The notes beneath the pieces are model-generated. The model saw only the letters and a program-made list of their open reading frames with translations. It searched no databases and was not told the DNA's origin. Positions 37,660-48,758 of a DNA stretch of 64,000 bases are shown here, piece by piece (within the stretch, counting starts at the first letter, position 1; each line of letters opens with the position of its first letter). Location: assembly GCA_019739225.1 (NCBI GenBank), contig JAHHDT010000005.1, positions 1,116,001 through 1,180,000 on the forward strand, in the 5' to 3' direction. Source of the DNA: Aquamicrobium sp. (lineage in GTDB: Bacteria > Pseudomonadota > Alphaproteobacteria > Rhizobiales > Rhizobiaceae). Made by a program: the position numbers and the translations under genes.

Positions 37660-37723
37660 CGCATTTGAGTTTCGGTATTGCCGCTAACGTTTGTGACGGA
37701 ACTCAATACTGCCGGGAGGGGAC

Positions 37724-39217
37724 ATGAGCGGGCATATTCTCGCGATTGATCAGGGCACCACGTCCAGCAGGGCGATCATATTCGGTCCCGACATGAAGGT
37801 CGTCGCCGTCGGCCAGAAGGAATTTACCCAGCATTATCCCGCGTCGGGATGGGTCGAGCACGATCCTGAGGAAATCTGGTCGACGGTCGTCTGGTCGGTG
37901 AAGACGGCGCTGAAGAAGGCGAAGCTCACCGCTGCCGATGTCGCGGCCATCGGCATCACCAACCAGCGCGAGACGGTCGTCGTATGGGATCGCCAGACCG
38001 GCGAAGCGATCCACAACGCCATCGTCTGGCAGGACAGGCGCACCGCCGGCCTCTGCGCGAAGCTCAAGAAACAGGGGCACGAGCCCGTCTTCGCGCGCAA
38101 GACCGGCCTGCTACTCGACCCTTATTTCTCCGGCACCAAGATCGCCTGGCTCTTAGGCAAGGTGAAGGGCGCGCGCCGCCGCGCGGCCAAGGGCGAGCTT
38201 CTCGCAGGCACGATCGATTCCTTCCTGATCTGGCGGCTCACTGGCGGCAAGGCGCACGTCACCGACGCGACCAACGCGTCGCGTACACTCGTCTACAATA
38301 TCGAGAAGAACGCGTGGGATGCCGAGTTGCTGAAGCTGCTCGATATTCCCGCAGCCATGCTGCCGCAGGTCAAGGACTGCGCCGACGATTTCGGCGTCAC
38401 CGACAAGAAACTGTTCGGCGCGGAAATTCCGATCCTCGGCGTTGCCGGCGACCAGCAGGCTGCCACCATTGGCCAGGCCTGTTTCGAACCCGGCATGCTG
38501 AAATCGACCTACGGCACGGGCTGCTTCGCGCTGCTCAACACCGGCGACAAGCTGGTGCGGTCGCGGAACCGGCTGCTCTCCACCATCGCCTATCGGCTCG
38601 ACGGCAAGACGACCTATGCGCTGGAAGGCTCGATCTTCATTGCGGGCGCGGCCGTCCAGTGGTTGCGCGACGGCATCAAGGTGATCGGCAAGGCCGAGCA
38701 AAGCGGTGTGCTTGCGGCCGAAGCCGACGAGACCCAGTCGGTCTATCTTGTGCCTGCCTTCGTCGGCCTCGGCGCGCCCCATTGGGACGCCGACGCGCGC
38801 GGCGCGATCTTCGGTCTCACCCGTAATTCCGGCCCGGCCGAGTTTGCGCGTGCCGCGCTCGAATCCGTCGCCTACCAGACACACGACCTGCTGACGGCGA
38901 TGCGGAAGGACTGGAAGGGCGGCGCCAACGCCGACACCGTGCTGCGGGTCGATGGCGGCATGGTCGCCTCGGACTGGACAATGCAGCGCCTTGCCGACCT
39001 GCTCGACGCGCCGGTCGACCGGCCAACGATCCTTGAGACGACCGCCTTGGGCGCAGCTTGGCTTGCCGGCCAGCGCGCGGGCGTTTGGCCCAAGGCCGCC
39101 AAGTTCGCGAAGTCCTGGTCGCTCGACCGGCGTTTCAAGCCGTCGATGGACGCCGCGACCCGCAAGGCCAAGCTTGCCGGCTGGGCAGATGCCGTCCGGC
39201 GCACACTTTCGAGCTGA
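37724..39217 (+). CDS. glpK: Glycerol kinase
   Basis: This cytosolic FGGY-family kinase of 497 residues phosphorylates glycerol to sn-glycerol 3-phosphate. Motifs include the ATP-binding start [16 protein letters not shown], the substrate region [41 protein letters not shown] and the C-terminal [20 protein letters not shown]. The length is that of E. coli GlpK. It starts at ATG 37724 after GGGAGGGGAC. It is preceded by a DeoR-type regulator and a predicted promoter. Confidence 0.97.
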   Translation: MSGHILAIDQGTTSSRAIIFGPDMKVVAVGQKEFTQHYPASGWVEHDPEEIWSTVVWSVKTALKKAKLTAADVAAIGITNQRETVVVWDRQTGEAIHNAIVWQDRRTAGLCAKLKKQGHEPVFARKTGLLLDPYFSGTKIAWLLGKVKGARRRAAKGELLAGTIDSFLIWRLTGGKAHVTDATNASRTLVYNIEKNAWDAELLKLLDIPAAMLPQVKDCADDFGVTDKKLFGAEIPILGVAGDQQAATIGQACFEPGMLKSTYGTGCFALLNTGDKLVRSRNRLLSTIAYRLDGKTTYALEGSIFIAGAAVQWLRDGIKVIGKAEQSGVLAAEADETQSVYLVPAFVGLGAPHWDADARGAIFGLTRNSGPAEFARAALESVAYQTHDLLTAMRKDWKGGANADTVLRVDGGMVASDWTMQRLADLLDAPVDRPTILETTALGAAWLAGQRAGVWPKAAKFAKSWSLDRRFKPSMDAATRKAKLAGWADAVRRTLSS

Positions 39218-39365
39218 TCCTTGGCCTCATCGTTCAATCGGGCGCTTTCCTTTCTGCCATCTCCGTGTTACCAGCCACCGCCATCCTGAAAGGGAGAAAA
39301 CGAGTCGCCGCCAGCCTTCGGGCCAGGGCGCTCCTCCCGCGCACCCGAACGTCGAAGGATCGGCA

Positions 39366-40868
39366 ATGGCAAGAATCATCGAGACCGCAACCGGCGCGCT
39401 GGCGCTTACCTTCGACGACGTGCTGCTTCAGCCCGGCCATTCGGAGGTGATGCCCGGGCAGACCGACGTTTCCACCACGATCGCGCGCGACATCGAGCTG
39501 AATATCCCGATCCTGTCGGCGGCAATGGACACCGTCACCGATGCGCGGCTGGCCATCGCCATGGCACAGGCGGGCGGCATCGGGGTGGTTCACCGCAACT
39601 TCTCGCCCGAGGAGCAGGCCGAGCAGGTGCGCCAGGTCAAGAAGTTCGAGAGCGGCATGGTCGTCAACCCGCTCACCATCGGCCCTGACGCGACGCTGGG
39701 TGATGCGCAGGCTTTGATGCGCACCCACGGCATCTCCGGCATTCCTGTCGTGGAGAACGGCGGCACAGGCGGTCACACCACGGGCAAGCTGATCGGCATA
39801 CTCACCAACCGTGACGTTCGCTTCGCCTCCGACCCGGCGCAGAAGGTCCGCGAATTGATGACGAAGGAGCGGCTCGTCACCGTGCGCGAGAGCGTCGAGC
39901 AGGAAGAAGCCAAGCGTCTCCTGCACCACCACCGCATCGAGAAGCTTCTGGTCGTGGACGGGGAGGGCCGCTGTGTAGGCCTCATCACCGTCAAGGATAT
40001 CGAGAAGTCGCAGCTCAATCCGCATGCGGCGAAGGACGCGCAGGGCCGGTTGCGCGTGGCGGCCGCCACCAGTGTCGGCGACGACGGGTTCGAGCGCGCC
40101 GAACGCCTGATCGATGCCGGTGTCGACCTGCTGGTCATCGACACCGCGCACGGCCATTCGCAGCGCGTGCTTGACGCAGTTGCGCGGGCGAAGAAGCTGT
40201 CCAATTCGGTGCGCATCATTGCCGGCAATGTCGCCACTGCCGACGGCACCATGGCGCTGGTCGATGCCGGCGCGGATGGCGTCAAGGTCGGCATCGGTCC
40301 CGGTTCGATCTGCACCACGCGTATCGTCGCGGGCGTCGGCGTCCCGCAGCTTTCGGCGATCATGTCGGCGGTGGAGGCCGCGGACCGGGCGGGCGTCGGC
40401 ATCATCGCCGACGGCGGCATCAAGTTCTCCGGCGATCTTGCCAAGGCGCTTGCCGCCGGTGCATCGGCTGCGATGGTCGGCTCCTTGCTGGCCGGCACGG
40501 ACGAGAGCCCCGGCGAGGTCTATCTGCACCAGGGCCGCTCCTTCAAGGCTTATCGCGGCATGGGTTCCGTCGGCGCTATGGCGCGCGGCTCCGCTGACCG
40601 CTACTTCCAGGCGGAGGTGCGCGATACGCTCAAGCTGGTGCCGGAAGGCATCGAGGGGCAGGTGCCCTACAAGGGGCCGGTCGGCGGCGTGCTGCACCAG
40701 CTCGTCGGAGGCCTGAAGGCTGCGATGGGGTATGTCGGCGCTGCGAACCTCACCGAACTGCGCGACCGCGCAACCTTCGTGCGCATCTCCAATGCGGGCC
40801 TGCGCGAGAGCCACACGCACGACGTGACCATCACCCGCGAAAGCCCGAACTATCCGGGCGGCATGTAG
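39366..40868 (+). CDS. guaB: IMP dehydrogenase
   Basis: This 500-residue enzyme oxidises IMP to XMP, the rate-limiting step of GMP synthesis. The barrel starts [17 protein letters not shown]. Two CBS domains lie near residues 95-215 ([32 protein letters not shown]). The catalytic Cys is in [17 protein letters not shown] near residue 315, and the flap region is [10 protein letters not shown]. The ATG at 39366 matches the family start, although the frame is open far upstream. It is not adjacent to guaA here: about 11 kb of other genes separate them. A repeat element follows it. Confidence 0.97.
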   Translation: MARIIETATGALALTFDDVLLQPGHSEVMPGQTDVSTTIARDIELNIPILSAAMDTVTDARLAIAMAQAGGIGVVHRNFSPEEQAEQVRQVKKFESGMVVNPLTIGPDATLGDAQALMRTHGISGIPVVENGGTGGHTTGKLIGILTNRDVRFASDPAQKVRELMTKERLVTVRESVEQEEAKRLLHHHRIEKLLVVDGEGRCVGLITVKDIEKSQLNPHAAKDAQGRLRVAAATSVGDDGFERAERLIDAGVDLLVIDTAHGHSQRVLDAVARAKKLSNSVRIIAGNVATADGTMALVDAGADGVKVGIGPGSICTTRIVAGVGVPQLSAIMSAVEAADRAGVGIIADGGIKFSGDLAKALAAGASAAMVGSLLAGTDESPGEVYLHQGRSFKAYRGMGSVGAMARGSADRYFQAEVRDTLKLVPEGIEGQVPYKGPVGGVLHQLVGGLKAAMGYVGAANLTELRDRATFVRISNAGLRESHTHDVTITRESPNYPGGM

Positions 40869-40881
40869 GGCCGCCTATGGG

Positions 40882-41075
40882 GTGCGTCCTTCGAGGCTCC
40901 CCTTCGACAAGCTCAGGGTCGCACCTCAGGATGAGGGAGGTGGTTTGATCAAACCCGCTTAAAGTGAGCTCGATACAAGCCAACGGAACGGTCCTCGAGC
41001 CCACCAGCTTGCAGGAGCAATGTACAGCAGTCCTCATCCTGAGGTGCGAGCGCAGCGAGCCTCGAAGGACGCACG
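40882..41075. repeat. Second copy of the GTGCGTCCTTCGAGG palindromic element
   Basis: The gap after guaB has two inverted arms: 40882-40937 begins GGTGCGTCCTTCGAGGCTC and contains CGCACCTCAGGATGAGG; 41033-41075 is its reverse complement. The first arm carries a variant insertion (CCCTTCGACAAGCTCAGGG) that itself folds. The same element frames the array at 11695-12094. No gene lies between the arms. Confidence 0.8.
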
Positions 41076-41140
41076 ATCGACTTGAAGTCGCATAGCCGAT
41101 TTTTCCGCGCCCAATCATTACCGTCGCAGAGGAAGCAAAC

Positions 41141-41560
41141 ATGAACCAGACTGCAATCTTCTGGCCGATGATCGCCCATGCGGCGCTGGTCTTCGCGATC
41201 TATGTCCTGCTCGGCCTGCGCCGCCGGCAGGCGGTTATGACTGGCAACGCCAAGGTCTCGCAATTCAGGGAAAATCGCGACGAACCGGCCGAGAGCCTGT
41301 TCGTGCGCAATGCGCTGGAAAACCAGTTCGAGCTGCCGCTGCTTTTCTACGCCGTCTGCCTCGCGCTGCAGGCGAGCGGCGCCGTCGGCGCACTCGCTTT
41401 GGGGCTGGCATGGGTGTTTGCGGTGTCACGTTATGTGCACACCTTCATCCACGTTACGTCCAACCGCATCCGCTACCGTCAGCCCGCCTTCACTGTTGGC
41501 TTCCTGGCGCTCATCGCCTTGTGGGTGCTGCTTGCCGTCGATCTGCTGAGCGCGGGCTGA
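41141..41560 (+). CDS. MAPEG family membrane protein
   Basis: This 139-residue protein has four hydrophobic helices (FWPMIAHAALVFAIYVLLGL; LPLLFYAVCLALQASGAVG; LALGLAWVFAVSRY; VGFLALIALWVLLAV). It carries the MAPEG core FVRNALENQFELPLLFYAV and SRYVHTFIHVTSNRIRYR. MAPEG proteins are membrane-associated enzymes of eicosanoid and glutathione metabolism in eukaryotes; most bacterial members have no known substrate. The start follows AGAGGAAGC. The last 135 bases overlap, in antisense, the 3' end of the convergent oxyR gene. Confidence 0.85.
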   Translation: MNQTAIFWPMIAHAALVFAIYVLLGLRRRQAVMTGNAKVSQFRENRDEPAESLFVRNALENQFELPLLFYAVCLALQASGAVGALALGLAWVFAVSRYVHTFIHVTSNRIRYRQPAFTVGFLALIALWVLLAVDLLSAG

Positions 41561-42454
41561 GGCGGGCGCAAGCCCGCGGACGATTTCGGCCAGCGACCGG
41601 CATTCGCCCTGCCGGCTCGAGTTGCGCCGCCAGGCAAAGCCCAGCATCCGCGCCGGCATCGGCTCGGCGAAGGGCACGACCCTGAGCTCCGGCATCGCCT
41701 CGCTGGCCGCGCGCGCCATCTCCGGGATCAATGTCACGCCCTGGCCGTGCGCAACCATCTGCAACAGCGTCGTCAGGCTGGTCGCGCCGTAGTTGGCCAT
41801 GGCGGCCGGCCGCACCGAGCCGCAGACCGCCAGCGCCTGGTCGCGCATGCAGTGGCCTTCCTCCAGCAGCATCAGTCGCTCGAGCGCCGGACTTTCGGGC
41901 GGCACCGGCGGTGATATGAAGCCCGGATCAGCCTTCGGCACCGCGAGAAAGAAGCGGTCCTCGAAGAGCGGCTCCACGCTCACGCCCGCATGGTCGAGCG
42001 GCAGCGCTGCGATCATGCCGTCGAGCCGGCCCGCCGCCGTCTCCTCTATCAGCGTCGCCGTCACCGCCTCGCGCAGTTCCACGGCCAGAGCCGGAAAGCG
42101 CTTGCGCAGCTCCGGCAGCAGCGCCGGCAGGAGATAGGGCGCGACAGTGGGAATAACGCCGAGCCGGAAGCGGCCTTCCATGGCGGAGCGTCCGCGCCGT
42201 GCGGTCGCCTCGATTTCCCGTGTCTCGGCAAGCACCCTATCGATCCGTGGCTTCAGCGCCCGCGCTTCCTCCGTCAGGTGCACGGTCTTGCCGCCACGGT
42301 CGAACAGCCGACGGCCAAGCCGCTCTTCCATCTCCGCAATCTGCGAGGAAAGGGCGGGTTGCGTCACGCCAGCCAGTTCGGCAGCACGGCCGAAATGCAG
42401 CGTTTCAGCCAGCGCCTCGAAATATTCCATCTGTCGGAGCGTCAATCTGATCAT
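41426..42454 (-). CDS. oxyR: LysR-type hydrogen peroxide sensor OxyR
   Basis: This LysR-family regulator activates peroxide-defence genes. The helix-turn-helix is MEYFEALAETLHFGRAAELA with TQPALSSQIAEMEERLGRRL. The redox pair is the OxyR-specific Cys in LLEEGHCMRDQALAVC with eight residues between the cysteines. It is divergent from katG. The chosen ATG at 42454 gives 342 residues; a GTG at 42460 is possible. The usual family length is about 305, so roughly 35-40 C-terminal residues (AQQIDGKQHPQGDERQEANS onward) are extra and overlap the MAPEG gene in antisense. Confidence 0.9.
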   Translation of the reverse strand: MIRLTLRQMEYFEALAETLHFGRAAELAGVTQPALSSQIAEMEERLGRRLFDRGGKTVHLTEEARALKPRIDRVLAETREIEATARRGRSAMEGRFRLGVIPTVAPYLLPALLPELRKRFPALAVELREAVTATLIEETAAGRLDGMIAALPLDHAGVSVEPLFEDRFFLAVPKADPGFISPPVPPESPALERLMLLEEGHCMRDQALAVCGSVRPAAMANYGATSLTTLLQMVAHGQGVTLIPEMARAASEAMPELRVVPFAEPMPARMLGFAWRRNSSRQGECRSLAEIVRGLAPASARAQQIDGKQHPQGDERQEANSEGGLTVADAVGRNVDEGVHIT

Positions 42455-42467
42455 AATCACAGATTAT
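42453..42467. promoter_or_regulatory. Palindrome in the oxyR-katG intergenic region
   Basis: ATAATC-ACA-GATTAT is a perfect inverted repeat overlapping the oxyR start, followed by AATAGG (42475) and CCTATCG (42495), which resemble ATAG/CTAT OxyR half-sites. It could be part of an extended OxyR site controlling both divergent genes. Exact spacing does not match the E. coli consensus. Confidence 0.45.
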
Positions 42468-42637
42468 CGAAACGAATAGGAAATGCAATTTGTCCCTATC
42501 GAACTTCGGGGATAATTTGGAACGATTCCAGACTGGGAAGTCGGCAAACCTGCCATCGGCGGGCTGCGGAAGGCTTGGTTGGAAACGGCAGATTCTACAC
42601 ATGCCCCCGCCGCGCTCGTCGCACCCGGGGCAATTGA

Positions 42638-44842
<2,205 letters not shown>

Positions 44843-44864
44843 AAGCCTGACTAAACGAGATCTG

Positions 44865-44890
44865 GCGGGCGCGGAGAAATCCGCGCCCGC
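44865..44890 (+). terminator. Intrinsic terminator after katG
   Basis: GCGGGCGCGGA (44865-44875) and TCCGCGCCCGC (44880-44890) form a perfect 11-bp stem closed by a GAAA tetraloop, followed by TTTCGTTT. This is a textbook Rho-independent terminator 22 bases after the katG stop. Confidence 0.9.
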
Positions 44891-45007
44891 TTTCGTTTGC
44901 GTATTGGGTTCATCTTGCCTTCATCCCGTCCCTGCTAGCCATGGAGCAAGAATTCATTAACCATAACGCCATATCGATCGGGGCGAACAATTGCTTTGGG
45001 GGACGTC

Positions 45008-45625
45008 ATGACCATTTCACGCCGCGGCTTCATTGCGGGCCTGCCGCTTCTTTTCGCCGGTTGCGCTGTCACCGAATACCGGTCCGACCAGCTCAACTAC
45101 GCCGCGGTTCCGCATGATCGCTTCCCGCTAGCAGCTCTTTCGCCGGAAAAGATCAAACCCGAGCTTCGCCGCCGCGAAGTGGCCTATGACAGCAACTATA
45201 AGCCTGGCACCGTGGTTGTGGATACGCCGGCCCGCCGCCTCTACTACGTGATGGGTGAAGGTCGGGCGATGCGCTACGGCATCGGTGTCGGCCGGGCGGG
45301 GCTGGCGCTGCGGGGCGGCGCTACCGTCGGTCGCAAGGGCGAATGGCCGAGCTGGACTCCTACCGACAACATGATCCGCAGAGACCCGCGCAACCGGCGC
45401 TACGCTGGCGGACTGCCGGGCGGCCTGAGCAATCCGCTGGGTGCCAGGGCGCTGTACCTCTATCGCAACGGCCGCGACACGATGTTCCGCATCCATGGTA
45501 CCAACCAGCCGAACTCGATCGGGCAGGCAGTCTCGAGCGGTTGCGTCCGTATGCTCAACCACGACGTGGTCGACCTTTACGAGCGTGTGCCTGTCGGCGC
45601 CCGCGTGGTCGTCATTCAGGCCTGA
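45008..45625 (+). CDS. L,D-transpeptidase (ErfK/YbiS/YcfS/YnhG family), exported lipoprotein
   Basis: This periplasmic 205-residue YkuD-domain protein cross-links peptidoglycan or attaches proteins to it. The catalytic motif is HGTNQPNSIGQAVSSGCVRM, with the nucleophile Cys near residue 178. The N-terminus combines a twin-arginine-like SRRGFIAG with a lipobox LFAGC, so it may be a Tat- or Sec-exported lipoprotein. The ATG at 45008 follows GGGGGAC. The conserved WPSWTPTDNMIRRDP segment is common in alphaproteobacterial members. It is monocistronic. Confidence 0.9.
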   Translation: MTISRRGFIAGLPLLFAGCAVTEYRSDQLNYAAVPHDRFPLAALSPEKIKPELRRREVAYDSNYKPGTVVVDTPARRLYYVMGEGRAMRYGIGVGRAGLALRGGATVGRKGEWPSWTPTDNMIRRDPRNRRYAGGLPGGLSNPLGARALYLYRNGRDTMFRIHGTNQPNSIGQAVSSGCVRMLNHDVVDLYERVPVGARVVVIQA

Positions 45626-45669
45626 TCCGCAGGCAGCGAGGCGAGGGGGATGTCCGCAGGGCTCTCAGA

Positions 45670-46317
45670 ATGATCCAGCATCCCACTCGCGAGCGGCTCG
45701 TCGCCATGCCCATGGCGGCGCTCGCCGGCTTCGTAGATGCGGTCGCCTTTCTCCACCTCGGGGGCTATTTCGTTTCGTTCATGACCGGCAACACGACGCG
45801 ACTTGGCGCGTCGATTGCCGAGGCCAACGCCCGGATGTGGCTGCCGGCCCTGCTCGTCGTCCTTTTCGTCTCCGGCGTTGTCGCGGGAACGCTGGTAAGG
45901 CAGGCGGCGGTGTCGCGCGGCCAGGGCTGGGTCATGGTTCTGGTCACCGCAATGCTGGCCTTGGCCGGTCTGGCTTCCATTGCCGGATTCCCGTGGCTTG
46001 CGATGGGCGCGCTGGCAGTCGCGATGGGCGCCGAGAACGCAGTGTTCGAGCGTAATGGCGAGGTCAGCATCGGCGTCACCTACATGACCGGCACGTTGGT
46101 CAAGATGGGGCAGCGCATAGCCTCCGCATTGCGGGGTGGCAGCCGCACGGCATGGGCCTGGTATGGCCTTTTGTGGCTGGGGCTCGCTCTTGGCGCGGTG
46201 ATGGGCGCAGGCGCGTTCCTCACACTTGGCCTCGGCGCGATCTGGATCGCCGTAGCCGTCTCCGTGACGATCACGGTGTTCTTCTTTCTCCCCGACCCGG
46301 CCAACGAGACCGCCTGA
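45670..46317 (+). CDS. YoaK/DUF1275 family membrane protein
   Basis: This 215-residue integral membrane protein has about six hydrophobic segments. It shows the DUF1275 signature: LAGFVDAVAFLHLGGYFVSF followed by MTGNTTRLG at the N-terminus and GVTYMTGTLVKMGQRIA in the second half. The two halves suggest an internal repeat. The function is unknown. The ATG at 45670 is the first start compatible with the family; the frame is open further upstream into the transpeptidase gene, where it is a shadow. Confidence 0.85.
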   Translation: MIQHPTRERLVAMPMAALAGFVDAVAFLHLGGYFVSFMTGNTTRLGASIAEANARMWLPALLVVLFVSGVVAGTLVRQAAVSRGQGWVMVLVTAMLALAGLASIAGFPWLAMGALAVAMGAENAVFERNGEVSIGVTYMTGTLVKMGQRIASALRGGSRTAWAWYGLLWLGLALGAVMGAGAFLTLGLGAIWIAVAVSVTITVFFFLPDPANETA

Positions 46318-46403
46318 AGCGGTTTCTATCCGTGGTCGGTTGCCGCCGGCGCTCGAAGCGTCTAACAGCCGGACGACGGGTCAACCGAAGCGGGAACACC
46401 GAA

Positions 46404-47693
46404 ATGCGTTTAGGCGGCAGGCTGGCGGCAGCCATCGAAATTCTCGACGATATGGAACAGCGGCACCGCCCTGCGGCCGAAGCGCTCAAGGATTGGGGGC
46501 TCTCCCACCGCTTTGCCGGTGCCGGCGACCGCGCGGCCATCGGCAACATCGTCTATGACGCACTGCGGCGCAGGCGATCGGCGGGCTGGCTGTTCGATGC
46601 CGATACCTCGCGCGCGCTCGCCTTCGGCGCGCTGGCGCTGGAGTGGGCTATGGATGGTGCTGCGATCAACAGCGCTCTTGACGGCGACCGCTTCGCGCCG
46701 GCGATGCTCGACGGCGCGGAACTGGCTGCACTTTCCTCACGCTCGCTCGATGACGCGCCGGATGCAGTGCGCGCCGACTGCCCCGACTGGTGCGTGCCGC
46801 TGGTGACCGACGCCTTCGGTGACGATTGGGTGCAAGAGCTGGCGGCGCTGGCCGCGCGCCCGCCGCTGGACCTGCGCGTCAACACGCTTGCGGCCACACG
46901 CGACAAGGTCCTGAGCGAACTCAAGGGCACTGGCGCCGCGCCATGCCTGCTGGCGGCCGACGGCATCCGCATCCCGCCCATCGATGGCGCAGGCCGGCAC
47001 CCGAACGTGCAGGCCGAACCCGCATTCCGCAAAGGCTGGTTCGAGGTTCAGGACGAAGGTTCGCAGATCGTTGCCGAGCTTGCCGGTGCGGAAGCAGGAA
47101 TGCAGGTGCTGGACTATTGTGCCGGCGCCGGCGGCAAGACGCTGGCTCTGTCGGCGGCGATGGACAATCGCGGCCAGATCTTCGCCCATGACTCCGAGAA
47201 GCAGCGTTTGGCCCCGATCTTCGATCGGCTCCGCCGCGCCGGTGCCCGAAACGTCCAGGCTGTCGCCGATGCCTCAGGGCTTGGACCGCTGGCTGGCCAG
47301 ATGGACCTCGTCCTGGTCGACGCGCCTTGCACTGGCAGCGGGACCTGGCGGCGGCGGCCAGATGCGAAATGGCGGCTCACCGAGCGCCAGCTCGATGTGC
47401 GGCTGCGCGAGCAGGCGGATATACTCGAGAAAGCCTGTGCGTTTGTGAAGCCGGGCGGCCGGCTCGTCTACATAACCTGCTCGATCTTTGCGCGAGAAAA
47501 CCACCGGCAGGTGGAGGGTTTCCTCGCGGGCAACACCGATTTCTCGCTCGTCGAGACTGCACCTGTGTGGCGCGCCCGGTTTCCGCAGGCAGCGGATCGA
47601 GCTCGCCTTGAAGAGAGCGGCATCGTTCTAACCCCAGCCAAAACGGAAACCGACGGTTTCTTCTTCGCAGCGTTGCAACGACGCCCTGCCTGA
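46404..47693 (+). CDS. RsmB/NOP family RNA (cytosine-5-)-methyltransferase
   Basis: This 429-residue SAM-dependent m5C RNA methyltransferase is RsmB-like and acts on 16S rRNA in E. coli. The N-terminal helical NusB-like region covers residues 1 to about 130. The catalytic core starts FEVQDEGSQIVAEL, with the SAM loop LDYCAGAGGKTLALSAA, motif IV VDAPCTGSGTWRRRPD with its Cys, and motif VI YITCSIFARENHRQV with the nucleophile Cys. The ATG at 46404 gives the usual length. The exact RNA target cannot be read from sequence. Confidence 0.9.
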   Translation: MRLGGRLAAAIEILDDMEQRHRPAAEALKDWGLSHRFAGAGDRAAIGNIVYDALRRRRSAGWLFDADTSRALAFGALALEWAMDGAAINSALDGDRFAPAMLDGAELAALSSRSLDDAPDAVRADCPDWCVPLVTDAFGDDWVQELAALAARPPLDLRVNTLAATRDKVLSELKGTGAAPCLLAADGIRIPPIDGAGRHPNVQAEPAFRKGWFEVQDEGSQIVAELAGAEAGMQVLDYCAGAGGKTLALSAAMDNRGQIFAHDSEKQRLAPIFDRLRRAGARNVQAVADASGLGPLAGQMDLVLVDAPCTGSGTWRRRPDAKWRLTERQLDVRLREQADILEKACAFVKPGGRLVYITCSIFARENHRQVEGFLAGNTDFSLVETAPVWRARFPQAADRARLEESGIVLTPAKTETDGFFFAALQRRPA

Positions 47694-47761
47694 GCGGCAC
47701 ACGCGGAACGTGAAGCTGGTGCGGCCGTTTATCCAATGATGAAACATTGGGAGCGCCGCTT

Positions 47762-48214
47762 ATGTCGCGTATCGTCACGCTGGTTCTGTTTCTTGTCCTT
47801 GTGGTCGGCGGTGGAGTGCTGATCGGCACGGCAACTGCACCGGGTGCATGGTACGAGGCCCTTGCGAAACCGGCGTTCAACCCGCCAAACTGGGTTTTCG
47901 CACCAGTGTGGACCATCCTCTATGTGATGATCGCCGTAGCCGGGTGGCGCGTCTGGAGCAGGACCCACACTGCCGGGGCCATGACGATATGGTGGCTGCA
48001 GCTTGGCCTCAACTTCCTCTGGTCGCCTGTCTTTTTCACGCTGCAGGCGATCGGCCCGGCGTTTGTCGTCATTCTGGCGCTGCTGGTCAGTGTGCTTGCC
48101 TTTATCTCGGTAACCAGACGTTGGGACCGCGTGGCCGCACTGCTTTTCGTGCCTTACGCGGCCTGGGTGGCGTTCGCTGCACTACTCAACGGCTCGATCC
48201 TCGTTCTCAACTGA
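47762..48214 (+). CDS. tspO: TspO/MBR family tryptophan-rich sensory protein
   Basis: This 150-residue membrane protein has five hydrophobic helices and the family hallmark LAKPAFNPPNWVFAPVWTIL, with later WWLQLGLNFLWSPVFF. TspO of Rhodobacter binds tetrapyrroles and down-regulates photosynthesis genes; in Sinorhizobium it is linked to nutrient stress. The start at 47762 follows TGGGAGC at good spacing. It is probably transcribed alone or with the upstream methyltransferase. Confidence 0.93.
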   Translation: MSRIVTLVLFLVLVVGGGVLIGTATAPGAWYEALAKPAFNPPNWVFAPVWTILYVMIAVAGWRVWSRTHTAGAMTIWWLQLGLNFLWSPVFFTLQAIGPAFVVILALLVSVLAFISVTRRWDRVAALLFVPYAAWVAFAALLNGSILVLN

Positions 48215-48299
48215 CCTCTGCTGCGCTGCACAAATTGCACGTTGCCTGCATGGTGCCGCTTTGCGATAAGCGAAGCTGGCGAAGCTGAGGGAGAGATGC

Positions 48300-48758
48300 A
48301 TGTCAGTGCGGTTCGAGCCTTCCGGTGATTTCGAGGGGCGCGTGCGCGCGAGTTTCGCGCGCCAGCAGATCATGACCACGATCGGCGCCGAGCTCACACG
48401 GGTGAATGCCGGCGAGGTCGAGATCGAAATGGGCTACCGCCCGGAGTTGACCCAGCAGCATGGATTTCTGCATGCCGGCATCATCTCCACCGCGCTGGAT
48501 TCCGCCTGCGGATATGCAGCCTATTCGGTGATGCCGGAAAATGCTGCCGTGCTGACCATCGAGTTCAAGGTCAACCTTCTTTCGCCGGGCAGGGGAGAGC
48601 GTTTCCTGTTCCGCGGCTCCGTCACCAAGCCCGGCCGCACCATCATCGTCGCCGATGGCCAGGCCTATGCCTATGACGGCGAGGGCAATGCAAGGCTCGT
48701 CGCCACGATGACGGCAACGATCATGGTCGTGAGCGGGCGCGATGGCATCGAAGGCTGA
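48300..48758 (+). CDS. PaaI family hotdog thioesterase
   Basis: This 152-residue protein has the hotdog fold, with the central signature QQHGFLHAGIISTALDSACG and strands VLTIEFKVNLLSP and GRTIIVADGQAYAYD. Family members hydrolyse phenylacetyl-CoA-type or medium-chain acyl-CoA thioesters. The substrate here is unknown. The ATG at 48300 follows GGGAGAG. The gene overlaps the following nucleosidase gene by 17 bases, so the two are coupled, although no metabolic link is obvious. Confidence 0.88.
   Translation: MSVRFEPSGDFEGRVRASFARQQIMTTIGAELTRVNAGEVEIEMGYRPELTQQHGFLHAGIISTALDSACGYAAYSVMPENAAVLTIEFKVNLLSPGRGERFLFRGSVTKPGRTIIVADGQAYAYDGEGNARLVATMTATIMVVSGRDGIEG

Noticed and set aside
39234-40820. 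528-codon open frame on the minus strand
   Set aside because: It is antisense to guaB and made of low-information Asp/His/Arg-rich sequence.
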